DNA of 16,867 bases, taken from contig JAYZYX010000299.1 in assembly GCA_036139795.1 (NCBI GenBank), positions 1-16,867 on the forward strand, in the 5' to 3' direction. The notes beneath the pieces are model-generated. The model saw only the letters and a list, made by a program, of their open reading frames with translations. It ran no database searches and was not told the DNA's origin. The stretch's first letter is position 1; the number at the start of each line of letters is the position of its first letter. Of this stretch, positions 8,925-16,790 are shown one piece after another. Source of the DNA: Donghicola sp036139795 (GTDB taxonomy: Bacteria; Pseudomonadota; Alphaproteobacteria; Rhodobacterales; Rhodobacteraceae). The translations under genes were made by a program, and so were the position numbers.

Positions 8925-10375
8925 TCTTTGATCTCTCTCCACCGGCGGCCGTCGCGATGCATCAGCATCAACGCATCATCGGGACCGGTGCTGCCGGTAT
9001 CGTATTCTTTTGGAACATCATTGCGACGCTGCCAGCCTTCGATAATCGGATCGGTCCAGCGCCATGCGGCCTCGACCTCGTCGCCGCGCATGAAGAGGGT
9101 CTGGTTGCCACGGATCACATCCATGATCAGGCGCTCGTATGCGTCGGGCACCTCCTCTGCATCCGGCCCCAGAGCCTCGGCAAAGGTCATGTCCAGCGGC
9201 ACATCCACCAGACGCATGCCGCCCGGTCCGGGTTCCTTGATCGTAACGCCAAGGGTCATGCCTTCGTTCGGTTGCAGGCGGATCGACAGCACGTTGCGGT
9301 GATAGCCCGCCTCGGGGCCAAAGATCGAATGGGGCGCGTCTTTGAAGACCACAGCGATTTCGCTGGTCCGCGCCTTCATCCGTTTACCCGTGCGCAGGTA
9401 GAACGGGGTTCCCGCCCAACGCCAGTTGGAAATCTGGCAGCGCATGGCGATAAAGCTTTCGGTGAAAGAACGTGCGTTCTCGACGTCGGCCCGATAGCTG
9501 GGGGTCTTTTCGCTGGCCGCATATTGGCCGCGCACAATGTGGTGCGGCTCGACCGGATCAAGGGCGCGAATGACTTTCAGCTTTTCATCGCGTACCGCGT
9601 CAGGATCGAACTTGGCGGGCGGCTCCATCGCGATCAGACAGAGCAGCTGCATCAGGTGGTTTTGCACCATGTCACGCATCGCGCCCGAGGTGTCGTAATA
9701 GCTGCCACGGCCACCAACGCCCACGGTTTCGGCTACGGTGATCTGGATGTGATCCACATACTGGCTGTTCCAAAGCGGCTCGAACAGCATGTTGCCAAAG
9801 CGCACGGCCATCAGGTTCTGGACAGTCTCTTTGCCCAAGTAGTGGTCAATGCGGTAGATCTGGCTTTCGTCGAAATGCTCCGACAAGCTGCGGTTCAGCT
9901 TCTTTGCGGTCTCAAGATCCTTGCCGAAGGGTTTTTCCACCACGATCCGGCTTTGGTCATCGGCCAGACCGAAGGATTTGAGCCGTTCGGCAATTGCGCC
10001 GAACAGGCTAGGCGCAACAGAGAAATAAAACGCGCGGACGGTGTTCTCACGCATTTCTGCGTGCAGCTCGTTCCAGCCACCCTCGCCCATGGCGTCCACA
10101 GCCACGTAGCCAAGCTGCCCTAGGAACCGTTCAAGGCAGTCTTTGTGTTTCGCTGATGCGGGATCGAATTCATGAACCGCGTCACGGATCAGGACGCGGT
10201 AGTCATCCACCGACATATCCGAGCGCGCCGCACCAATGATGCGCGCCTCTTCAGGCATTTGCCCCGAAATAAACCGGCGGAACAGACCCGGCAGAATCTT
10301 GCGGCGGGCCAGATCCCCGGTGCCGCCAAAGATCACCAAATCGAAGTTGTCGACCGGGATGACGCGTGAAACCAT
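8921..10375 (-). CDS. zwf: Glucose-6-phosphate 1-dehydrogenase
   Basis: Oxidises glucose-6-phosphate to the 6-phospholactone with NAD(P)+, the entry to the oxidative pentose phosphate and Entner-Doudoroff routes. The 484-residue protein has the Rossmann loop FGGTGDLARRK at 16-26, EKPFGKD at 147-153, the substrate site RIDHYLGKE at 175-183 and the catalytic base H240 in VQNHLMQL. The numbering matches the Leuconostoc enzyme (H178, H240). Length is normal. The ATG start has AGGAGAG about 6 bases upstream. It heads zwf-pgl-pgi. A perfect GTTAGCGCTAAC palindrome 30-41 bases upstream of the start suggests control by a LacI-family repressor. edd and eda are not in the window. Confidence 0.97.
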   Translation of the reverse strand: MVSRVIPVDNFDLVIFGGTGDLARRKILPGLFRRFISGQMPEEARIIGAARSDMSVDDYRVLIRDAVHEFDPASAKHKDCLERFLGQLGYVAVDAMGEGGWNELHAEMRENTVRAFYFSVAPSLFGAIAERLKSFGLADDQSRIVVEKPFGKDLETAKKLNRSLSEHFDESQIYRIDHYLGKETVQNLMAVRFGNMLFEPLWNSQYVDHIQITVAETVGVGGRGSYYDTSGAMRDMVQNHLMQLLCLIAMEPPAKFDPDAVRDEKLKVIRALDPVEPHHIVRGQYAASEKTPSYRADVENARSFTESFIAMRCQISNWRWAGTPFYLRTGKRMKARTSEIAVVFKDAPHSIFGPEAGYHRNVLSIRLQPNEGMTLGVTIKEPGPGGMRLVDVPLDMTFAEALGPDAEEVPDAYERLIMDVIRGNQTLFMRGDEVEAAWRWTDPIIEGWQRRNDVPKEYDTGSTGPDDALMLMHRDGRRWREIKE

Positions 10376-10404
10376 TGTTTCTCTCCTGAAGCTGGACAGG
10401 TCTT

Positions 10405-10416
10405 GTTAGCGCTAAC
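10405..10416. promoter_or_regulatory. Palindromic LacI-family-type operator upstream of zwf
   Basis: The 12-bp perfect palindrome GTTAGCGCTAAC is centred 35 bases upstream of the zwf ATG. An even palindrome with a central CG step is the classic binding-site form of LacI/GntR(E. coli)-type sugar repressors. Position close to the likely transcription start fits repression. The regulator gene is not in the window. Confidence 0.6.
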
Positions 10417-10470
10417 TGACGCTCTCCTATCCAAGTAGAAAACAAAAGTCCACCACGCGCCACCCCGACC

Positions 10471-10485
10471 CGCAGAAAACCTGCG
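10471..10485 (-). terminator. Weak hairpin downstream of the beta-hydroxyacid dehydrogenase gene
   Basis: CGCAG (10471-10475) and CTGCG (10481-10485) form a 5-bp stem with a 5-base loop, 22 bases after the dehydrogenase stop on the minus strand. No T-run follows on that strand, so it is at best a weak terminator and transcription may run into zwf. Confidence 0.25.
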
Positions 10486-10507
10486 AAAAGGTGACCTGTT
10501 TTGGGCC

Positions 10508-11380
10508 TTAGCTCAGTTTCTTGAGCCGCGCCATCAGCGACGAGGTATCCCAGCGTCCGCCGCCCATCGCCTGCACGTCCTTGTAGAATTGATCCACCAG
10601 CGCGGTGACAGGCAACGGTGCACCGATCTCTTCGGCGGTGCGCAGGCAGATGTCCAGATCCTTGCGCATCCAGTTCACAGCAAAGCCGTGTTCGTACTGG
10701 TCAGCCTTCATGGTTTTGTGGCGATTCACCATCTGCCAGCTACCAGCAGCGCCTTGGCTGATCACCTCAACGACGGCTTCGATGTCCAAACCGGCTTTAT
10801 CCGCGAAGGTCAGACCTTCGGACAGACCCTGCACAAGACCCGCGATGCAGATCTGGTTGACCATTTTGGTCATCTGGCCTGCGCCGGTACCCCCCATACG
10901 GCGGCAGATCTTGGAGTAGGCGTCGATGACCGGCTCTGCCCGATCATAGGCGGCCTGATCGCCACCGCACATCACCGACAGAACACCGTTTTCGGCCCCG
11001 GCCTGACCGCCACTGATGGGCGCATCCACGAAATGCAGGCCCTTCGCCGTAGCGATTCCCGCCAGTTCTTTGGTGACTTGCGCTGACACCGTGGTGTGAT
11101 CCACCAGCACCGCATCGGCGCTCATGCCCTCAAAAGCACCGCCTTCTCCTGCGCAAACAACGCGCAGGTCGTCGTCATTGCCGACGCAGGTCATCACAAA
11201 TTCGGCACCCTTTGCAGCCTCTGCGGGCGTTGCAGCAAAGGCGCCACCGAATTCGGCGGCCCATTTTTCTGCTTTTGCAGTGGTCCGGTTGTAGACGGTA
11301 ACCTCATGTCCGGCCTTTGCCAGATGGCCCGCCATCGGGTATCCCATGACCCCCAAACCCAGAAACGCGACTTTCGCCAT
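10508..11380 (-). CDS. NAD(P)-dependent beta-hydroxyacid dehydrogenase (3-hydroxyisobutyrate / tartronate semialdehyde reductase family)
   Basis: A 290-residue soluble oxidoreductase of the beta-HAD family. The N-terminal Rossmann domain begins with GLGVMGYPMAGHL at 8-20. N31-R32 after the second strand suggests NADP(H) preference, though this is only a trend. The substrate loop DAPISGGQAGAENG lies at 119-132. The catalytic lysine is K172 in GQMTKMVNQ, so it is a true dehydrogenase and not an imine reductase relative, which loses this Lys. Family members act on 3-hydroxyisobutyrate, tartronate semialdehyde, glyoxylate or succinic semialdehyde, and sequence alone does not decide. The ATG start has a good AAGGGGGGA site. 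It lies upstream of zwf on the same strand across 132 bases that include a candidate operator, so it is probably its own unit. It diverges from the acylase gene. Confidence 0.85.
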   Translation of the reverse strand: MAKVAFLGLGVMGYPMAGHLAKAGHEVTVYNRTTAKAEKWAAEFGGAFAATPAEAAKGAEFVMTCVGNDDDLRVVCAGEGGAFEGMSADAVLVDHTTVSAQVTKELAGIATAKGLHFVDAPISGGQAGAENGVLSVMCGGDQAAYDRAEPVIDAYSKICRRMGGTGAGQMTKMVNQICIAGLVQGLSEGLTFADKAGLDIEAVVEVISQGAAGSWQMVNRHKTMKADQYEHGFAVNWMRKDLDICLRTAEEIGAPLPVTALVDQFYKDVQAMGGGRWDTSSLMARLKKLS

Positions 11381-11465
11381 ATCAATCCCCCCTTGCGTCC
11401 GTGACGGCTATTGTTCAACACCAGTCGTAATACGCAAACGATCCGCGTCAACCAAAGAGGTTACG
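11381..11465. promoter_or_regulatory. Divergent intergenic region, dehydrogenase / acylase
   Basis: These 85 bases separate two divergent starts. They contain the Shine-Dalgarno of each gene (AAGGGGGGA on minus, AAAGAGG on plus). A weak minus-strand promoter candidate reads TTGCGT, 17 bases, ACAATA. No clear operator was seen. Confidence 0.3.
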
Positions 11466-13946
11466 ATGAAAAGAGTTTTTAGATGGCTGCTCCGGATTAC
11501 ATCGGTCGCAGTCGTGCTGGCGACCCTGCTTGTCATCGCGATCTATTTTCTGGCAGCGCGGTCTCTGCCTGACTACGACACCACGCTGACCTCGGCCGAG
11601 GTAACAGCACCGGTCGAGATCGTGCGCGATACCGCTGCGGTGCCCCATATCTTTGGCGCGACCGACGAGGATGTGTTCTTTGGCCTTGGCTATGCCCATG
11701 CACAGGATCGCCTGTGGCAGATGGTGCTAATGCGCCGCACGGCCCAAGGCCGCCTGTCCGAGATTTTCGGAGAGCGTACGCTGAACGTTGATCGCATGAT
11801 GCGCCAGTTTGATCTTTATAACCTGTCGATCCGTGCCACTCAGGTTCAAACCCCCGAGGCGATGGCCGTGCTGAAGGCCTATTCCGCCGGTGTGAACGCA
11901 CGCCTGAACGAGATCAACGAAAAGGCGCTGGGACGCGGCGCGCCCGAATTGTTCCTGTTCAACGCTGACATTGCCCCGTGGACACCCGCAGATTCGCTGG
12001 CCGTTCTGAAGATGATGGCCGTACAGCTAAGCGGCCACATGCAGTCGGAAATCCTGCGGGCCCAAACCGCGCTGATGATCTCGCCCGAGCGTCTGGCCGA
12101 TATTCTGCCCGATGTGCCCGGCGAGGGGATCGCCGCCCTGCCCGATTACGCCAGCCTGTTCCCTATGGGCGGTTTCGATCCGGTGCAGACCGCCAGCAAC
12201 GATCTTTATGACAACCCCCTCTCGCCCTTTAACGCGCCCGACTTTGCAGGGGCCTCGAATGCTTTTGTGGCCAGCCCCGAACGGTCGGCGGCCGGTGGAG
12301 CATTGCTGGCCAATGATCCGCATCTTGGCTTTACCGCCCCGACCATCTGGTATCTGGCGCGGCTTGAGCTGTCCTCGGGCGGGATTATCGGCGGCGGCAT
12401 TCCGGGCCTGCCCCTGATCCTGTCGGGCCGCAGCGCCGATCTGGGCTGGGGTGTAACATCGTCCTACATGGACGATCAGGACCTCTTCATTGAAGAGGTA
12501 AACCCTGAAGACCCGAACGAATACCGGACCGAAGACGGCTTTGAACAGTTCGTCAGCCGTCCCACGATCATCAAGGTCAAGGATGCCGCGCCCGAGACCT
12601 ATACCCTGCGCTGGACCCGCAACGGTCCCGTGCTGCCGAGCGATGCGTTGAAGATCAACACAATCACACCGCGCGGTCATGTGGCAGCCCTAAGCTGGAC
12701 GGCCCTGACGCCCGATGACACCTCATTCTCTGCCGCTCTGGCGATGATGAAATCCAAGACCGTCCGCCAAGCGATAGCTGCCGCGAAAGATTTCATCGGT
12801 CCCTCCCAGAACCTGTCGCTGGCCGATGCCAATGGGGCGATCGGGATGAAGACCATCGGCGCGATGCCCCGCCGTGATGCGGCGCACCAAAGCAAGGGCC
12901 GTATGCCGTCCCCCGGTTGGATTTCGACCAACCGCTGGAAAGGCCGCATGAGCTACACCATCGACAACCCCGAGTTCGTCAATCCGCAGGGCGGGATTAT
13001 CGGCAATACCAACAACAAGATGATTGACCGCGCCTTCCCGCGCCATGTCTCGTTCGAGTGGGGCGATACCGAACGCGTCCAGCGCTTTGAACGTCTGATG
13101 CAGGCCCGCAAGGTCCACACCCGTGACAGCTTCATTGAGGCGCAGCTGGATACGGTCTCGGTCACGGCGCGTACACTGCTGCCGCTGATCGGTGCAGATT
13201 TGTGGTTCACCGGCGAGGCTGCCGCCGATGGGACCCGCGAACGGCTGCGGCAAGAGGCTTTGACCCTTCTGGCCAACTGGAACGGCGAGATGAACGAACA
13301 TCTGCCCGAGCCGTTGATCTACGCCGCTTGGGTCCGCGCTCTGCAAGAGCGCCTGATCCGCGACGAACTTGGCCCCATCGCCAACAATTACACACACGTC
13401 GAGCCCCTGTTCATTGAACGGGTCTTCCGCGATGTGGATGGTGCGGCCCAATGGTGCGACGTGCGCCAAAGCGCCGAGCTGGAAACCTGCACCGACATGG
13501 CCCGACTAGCGCTGGATGACGCACTGATCTGGATCGGCGAGAATTACAGCGGCAAGCTGGAAAGCCTACGCTGGGGCGACGCCCATCAGGCCACTCATGA
13601 CCATCCGGTTCTGGGCAATATCGCGGTTCTGAAGTACTTCGTGAACATCCGCCAATCCACCAGCGGCGGCGACAACACCCTACAGCGCGGCCTGACCAAA
13701 GGGACGAACCCCGATCCGTTCTTTAACGTGCATGGGGCGGGCTATCGCGGGGTGTATGACTTTGCCGATCCTGAAAGCTCGGTCTTTGTGACGTCAACCG
13801 GTCAATCGGGACATTTCCTGTCCCGCCACTATGATGATCTGGGCGCGCGCTGGCGGCTGGGGGAATATGTGCCCATGTCGCTGGACCCAGATCTGGCACG
13901 GGCCGCAAACCTTGGGATCACGCGGATATCACCCGCAGCGCAGTAA
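11466..13946 (+). CDS. Penicillin acylase family Ntn-hydrolase (periplasmic; possible AHL or other amide acylase)
   Basis: An 826-residue amidase precursor of the penicillin G / AHL acylase family. Residues 11-31 form a hydrophobic helix after a basic N-terminus, a Sec signal or signal anchor, so it should work in the periplasm. The alpha part shows VRDTAAVPHIFGATDEDVFF and GYAHAQDRLWQM, both typical. Autocleavage should occur before S264 in GASNAF, making S264 the N-terminal nucleophile of the beta subunit; NDPHLGF follows about 20 residues later. GNTNNKM near 513-519 fits the conserved Asn-containing segment of the active site. The start at 11466 (MKRVFRWLL) has AAAGAGG 5 bases upstream; an ATG at 11346 lies inside the divergent gene and is rejected. 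The substrate is unknown: beta-lactam side chains, acyl-homoserine lactones and other amides are all possible. Its stop abuts the convergent epimerase stop. Confidence 0.9.
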   Translation: MKRVFRWLLRITSVAVVLATLLVIAIYFLAARSLPDYDTTLTSAEVTAPVEIVRDTAAVPHIFGATDEDVFFGLGYAHAQDRLWQMVLMRRTAQGRLSEIFGERTLNVDRMMRQFDLYNLSIRATQVQTPEAMAVLKAYSAGVNARLNEINEKALGRGAPELFLFNADIAPWTPADSLAVLKMMAVQLSGHMQSEILRAQTALMISPERLADILPDVPGEGIAALPDYASLFPMGGFDPVQTASNDLYDNPLSPFNAPDFAGASNAFVASPERSAAGGALLANDPHLGFTAPTIWYLARLELSSGGIIGGGIPGLPLILSGRSADLGWGVTSSYMDDQDLFIEEVNPEDPNEYRTEDGFEQFVSRPTIIKVKDAAPETYTLRWTRNGPVLPSDALKINTITPRGHVAALSWTALTPDDTSFSAALAMMKSKTVRQAIAAAKDFIGPSQNLSLADANGAIGMKTIGAMPRRDAAHQSKGRMPSPGWISTNRWKGRMSYTIDNPEFVNPQGGIIGNTNNKMIDRAFPRHVSFEWGDTERVQRFERLMQARKVHTRDSFIEAQLDTVSVTARTLLPLIGADLWFTGEAAADGTRERLRQEALTLLANWNGEMNEHLPEPLIYAAWVRALQERLIRDELGPIANNYTHVEPLFIERVFRDVDGAAQWCDVRQSAELETCTDMARLALDDALIWIGENYSGKLESLRWGDAHQATHDHPVLGNIAVLKYFVNIRQSTSGGDNTLQRGLTKGTNPDPFFNVHGAGYRGVYDFADPESSVFVTSTGQSGHFLSRHYDDLGARWRLGEYVPMSLDPDLARAANLGITRISPAAQ

Positions 13947-14987
13947 TCACACGGTATCAAAGACAAAGGCGATCCGGCAGTCGTAACTCTGGCCGGGTCG
14001 CAAGATGGTGTCGGGGCGCCCTGTTTCGGGCGGCATATTCACCGCATTCGGCCACGCCTGCGCTTCAAGGCAAATGGCGTCGAAAGGCTGATAGGCGTGC
14101 CCGCCTTTGCCGATCACATCCGGCGTCAGGGCCTGCGCCGTGTAGACCTGAAGGCCCGTCTGGTTGGTCTCAAGCCGCATCCGCCGGCCGCTGACCTCAT
14201 CCACCAAAACGGCCTGTCCGTCTTCCAGACACAGGCAATGGTCATAGCCCTGCAACGCGCCGCTGCGCACGGCAGTCACGGGCTGTCTGGGGCGGCGAAA
14301 ATCAAAAGGCGTGGCCCCGACAGGCGCAGGTGCAGTCGGAATTTTCCTTTTATCAACGGGAAGATAGCGCCCTGCGTTCACAGTCAAAGCATACTCAAGC
14401 CCCGACGCTGGCCGCGCCGCCAATGCGCTGTGACCGCATAGGGCAAAGTAGCTGTGGTTGGTCAGGTTCACCGGCGTTGGCGCATCGGTTTCGGCACTAT
14501 GAGTAATCTCAAGCGCCACCGCATCCCCTCGCGAAACCAGCCGGTAGGTCACAGTCGCTGTTAAGCTTCCCGTGAAGCCCATGTCCCCGTCGGGACTGAG
14601 CAAACTGAATTGAACCGAATGATCAGTGACTGCGCCCACCTGCCAGTTCCGCTGATCAAATCCGTCAGCCCCCCCGTGCAGGGTCGAAGATCCCTCATTC
14701 ACGGCCACCTGATGGACGGTACCGTCAATCTCGAACCGACCATCAGCGATCCGGTTCGCCACACGGCCCACCGTTGACCCAAAGCACTTGCGGTGCTGCA
14801 AATACCCCTCTGGCCCGTCATGGCCAAGAACCACATCGTCCAGAGTGCCATCGCGATCCGGCACGATCAGACTTTGCAGCGCCGCACCGAAACTGATCAC
14901 ACGCGCCGAGACCATCCCGCACCGCAGCGTCACCGCCCAAATCACCGAGCCGTCAGGCCCAGTGCCAAAGGGCTCTGGCCTAGTCAT
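13947..14987 (-). CDS. Aldose 1-epimerase (galactose mutarotase family)
   Basis: Interconverts alpha and beta anomers of an aldose, supplying the anomer used by the sugar dehydrogenase encoded just upstream. The 346-residue beta-sandwich protein has GRVANRIADGRF at 74-85, LHGGADGFDQRNW at 103-115, NLTNHSYFAL at 174-183 with catalytic acid H178, and CLEAQ.WPNAVN at 307-317 with catalytic base E308, ending in ILRPGQSYDCRI. All key GalM residues are present and the length is normal. The start at 14987 (MTRPEPFG) overlaps the dehydrogenase stop by 8 bases; the longer frame to 15062 lies inside that gene. It is the last gene of the operon. No gap or terminator separates its stop from the convergent acylase gene. 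Confidence 0.92.
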   Translation of the reverse strand: MTRPEPFGTGPDGSVIWAVTLRCGMVSARVISFGAALQSLIVPDRDGTLDDVVLGHDGPEGYLQHRKCFGSTVGRVANRIADGRFEIDGTVHQVAVNEGSSTLHGGADGFDQRNWQVGAVTDHSVQFSLLSPDGDMGFTGSLTATVTYRLVSRGDAVALEITHSAETDAPTPVNLTNHSYFALCGHSALAARPASGLEYALTVNAGRYLPVDKRKIPTAPAPVGATPFDFRRPRQPVTAVRSGALQGYDHCLCLEDGQAVLVDEVSGRRMRLETNQTGLQVYTAQALTPDVIGKGGHAYQPFDAICLEAQAWPNAVNMPPETGRPDTILRPGQSYDCRIAFVFDTV

Positions 14988-15906
14988 AGAACGGCTCGAC
15001 CATGGTGCGAGAGCCGACCAGAAACGCATCGGCCACCAATTGCAGCGGCGTGACGTCCACATCGCTCTCGCCGCGCCCGATCAGATCAACAAAACGCGCA
15101 TAAAGCCTGCGATACTCGTGATCCTCTGAGGCGCTGTGCAGGGTGCCATCCAGCCACAACTCGGCCCCGCCTTTCTTGAGGGTGATCGTGCCAGCGGTGG
15201 TTTGCACAGCAATGTCCCATTGGGGCGGCCCCTGCCAACGCCAGTCGAATGCGGCACTCACCTGTGCCTTGCCACCCGCAGACATTTGCACCGTCGCCGC
15301 GATGGGCGTCTGGCAGTTCTCGGGCACCTCTAGCAGCGCATCGGTGACAAAGACCGCATCAGGCATGATCCGCGTCAGGATCGACAGCGCATTGATGCCC
15401 GGATCAAAAACCCCCAAGCCGCCCGCCTGCCAGATCCACTGCTGGCCCGGATGCCACTGGCGGACATCCTCGCGCCAGTCGATGTCCAGCCGCAGGATCT
15501 TTGCATCAGCCAACATCGCGCGGGCGGTTTCTACCACGGCGGCCTCGCGGGAATGCCAGGTGGTGAACAGCGTCACGCCCTTTGCCTGCGCCAGCCGATG
15601 TAGCGCGTGAATTTCGCTGACGCCGACACCGGGCGGCTTTTCCAGCATCACATGCCGCCCCGCCGCAATCACACTGGCCGCTTGGGCAAACCGCCCCTGC
15701 GGCGGCGTACAAAGCGAGACCGCCTGCACATCCTCTGCCTCAAGCAGGGCGTCAATGTCCGTGTAATTGGCCAGCCCTCCCTCTTGTGCATTGCGGCTGG
15801 CGATAGCGGTCAGAGTGATCCCGTCTGTCGCAGCAATCGACGGCAGGTGCTGGTTGCGGGCAATGGTTCCCAGCCCGACCAGAGCCAGTTTGATCTGATC
15901 GCTCAT
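14980..15906 (-). CDS. Gfo/Idh/MocA-family aldose 1-dehydrogenase (L-arabinose / D-galactose type)
   Basis: A 308-residue oxidoreductase with an N-terminal Rossmann loop VGLGTIARNQHLP at 10-22, the family's EKP motif at 89-91 with catalytic-type K90, and GGLGVFDPGINALSIL at 162-177, where D168 and N172 are the expected sugar-site residues. WREDVRQWHPGQQWIW at 144-159 resembles known D-galactose and L-arabinose 1-dehydrogenases. It should oxidise the sugar at C1 to an aldonolactone with NAD(P)+. The start at 15906 (MSDQIKLALVG) overlaps the lactonase stop as ATGA. Its neighbours (epimerase, lactonase, aldehyde dehydrogenase) all fit this role. Whether arabinose, galactose, fucose or xylose is preferred cannot be fixed from sequence. 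Confidence 0.85.
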   Translation of the reverse strand: MSDQIKLALVGLGTIARNQHLPSIAATDGITLTAIASRNAQEGGLANYTDIDALLEAEDVQAVSLCTPPQGRFAQAASVIAAGRHVMLEKPPGVGVSEIHALHRLAQAKGVTLFTTWHSREAAVVETARAMLADAKILRLDIDWREDVRQWHPGQQWIWQAGGLGVFDPGINALSILTRIMPDAVFVTDALLEVPENCQTPIAATVQMSAGGKAQVSAAFDWRWQGPPQWDIAVQTTAGTITLKKGGAELWLDGTLHSASEDHEYRRLYARFVDLIGRGESDVDVTPLQLVADAFLVGSRTMVEPFYD

Positions 15907-16772
15907 TCCCAATCTCCTGCGTCCAGACATACGCGGGGTTCGGGCAAACCTGTGCCGATCCCTTCCAACTGGAAGGTCTTGCCCGCGTCAGGATATGATC
16001 CCAGCGCCTCTGCCGCCATGCCTTCGGTCGCTGAGGTGCAATAAAGCTCCGTCAGCATCGGCCCGCCCATTGCCGGACAAGTCACGTGGGGTGCCGGTGC
16101 AGGGATCAACGTACCGATCACCCCGTCGGGCGTCACAGGGACCACTCCGCCTGCGCCCCAGCATGCGACCAGCAATGTCCCATCTGCCAGCACAACCGCA
16201 CCATCGGGGCTAAGTCCCGCATTCTTGAAATCGGCAAACACTTCGGTCGGGGTGTCAGGCCAGCCGTCTTCATTTACATGAACGCGGCGAATGACCCCCG
16301 TGGGCGTGTCCGTGAAATAAGCACATTGCGCCGCACCATCAAAACAGATGGCGTTCGGGATCGTCACGCCACCGTACAGCTTTTTCAACTGCCCGTCGCT
16401 GTAGCGATAAATCGCCCCTGCCCGATGTTCGGCCTTTTTGCCCATGGTCCCGATCCAAAACCCGCCCCAAGGATCGGCGCGGCCATCGTTGCTACGGGTC
16501 AGGGTGTTTTCGGCCTCGAGCACAGTCACATGGGTCCATGTCCCCTCGTCCAGATGGAACACGCCCAAAGCGGTTTCGCTGGCCACCAGCAGATTGTCCC
16601 GATCCACCCAGCCGGCAGCCGAGCACATCTCTTCCAGGTCCCAAACCTTCAAATCGGTCCCTTCGCGGACGAACATCTTCTGGCCGGTGATATCGAACCA
16701 GATTAGCGCCTGCCGCTCTGGATGCCACAACAGCCCTTCGCCAAGCTCGCAGACGGTCTGGTCGAATATCAT
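15903..16772 (-). CDS. SMP-30/gluconolactonase-family sugar lactonase
   Basis: A 289-residue six-bladed propeller that should hydrolyse the aldonolactone made by the neighbouring dehydrogenase. Metal-site residues match the SMP-30/regucalcin family: E12 in ELGEGLLWHP, N95 in SNDGRADPWGGFWIGTM, N140 in TIPNAICFD and D190 in LSPDG. The length is typical (about 290-300). The ATG start has AAGGAG 9 bases upstream. It overlaps the dehydrogenase gene by 4 bases and begins 18 bases after the stop of the partial aldehyde dehydrogenase gene, so it belongs to the same operon. L-arabinono-, D-galactono- or xylonolactone are plausible substrates. Confidence 0.9.
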   Translation of the reverse strand: MIFDQTVCELGEGLLWHPERQALIWFDITGQKMFVREGTDLKVWDLEEMCSAAGWVDRDNLLVASETALGVFHLDEGTWTHVTVLEAENTLTRSNDGRADPWGGFWIGTMGKKAEHRAGAIYRYSDGQLKKLYGGVTIPNAICFDGAAQCAYFTDTPTGVIRRVHVNEDGWPDTPTEVFADFKNAGLSPDGAVVLADGTLLVACWGAGGVVPVTPDGVIGTLIPAPAPHVTCPAMGGPMLTELYCTSATEGMAAEALGSYPDAGKTFQLEGIGTGLPEPRVCLDAGDWE

Positions 16773-16790
16773 GGGATCACGCTCCTTCGC

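Noticed and set aside
8957..10123. 388-codon open frame on the plus strand opposite zwf
   Set aside because: Antisense shadow produced by GC-rich codon bias. zwf has every catalytic motif and full length.
12027..12680. 217-codon minus-strand frame opposite the acylase gene
   Set aside because: Shadow frame. The acylase frame carries the nucleophile and flanking conserved motifs across this region.
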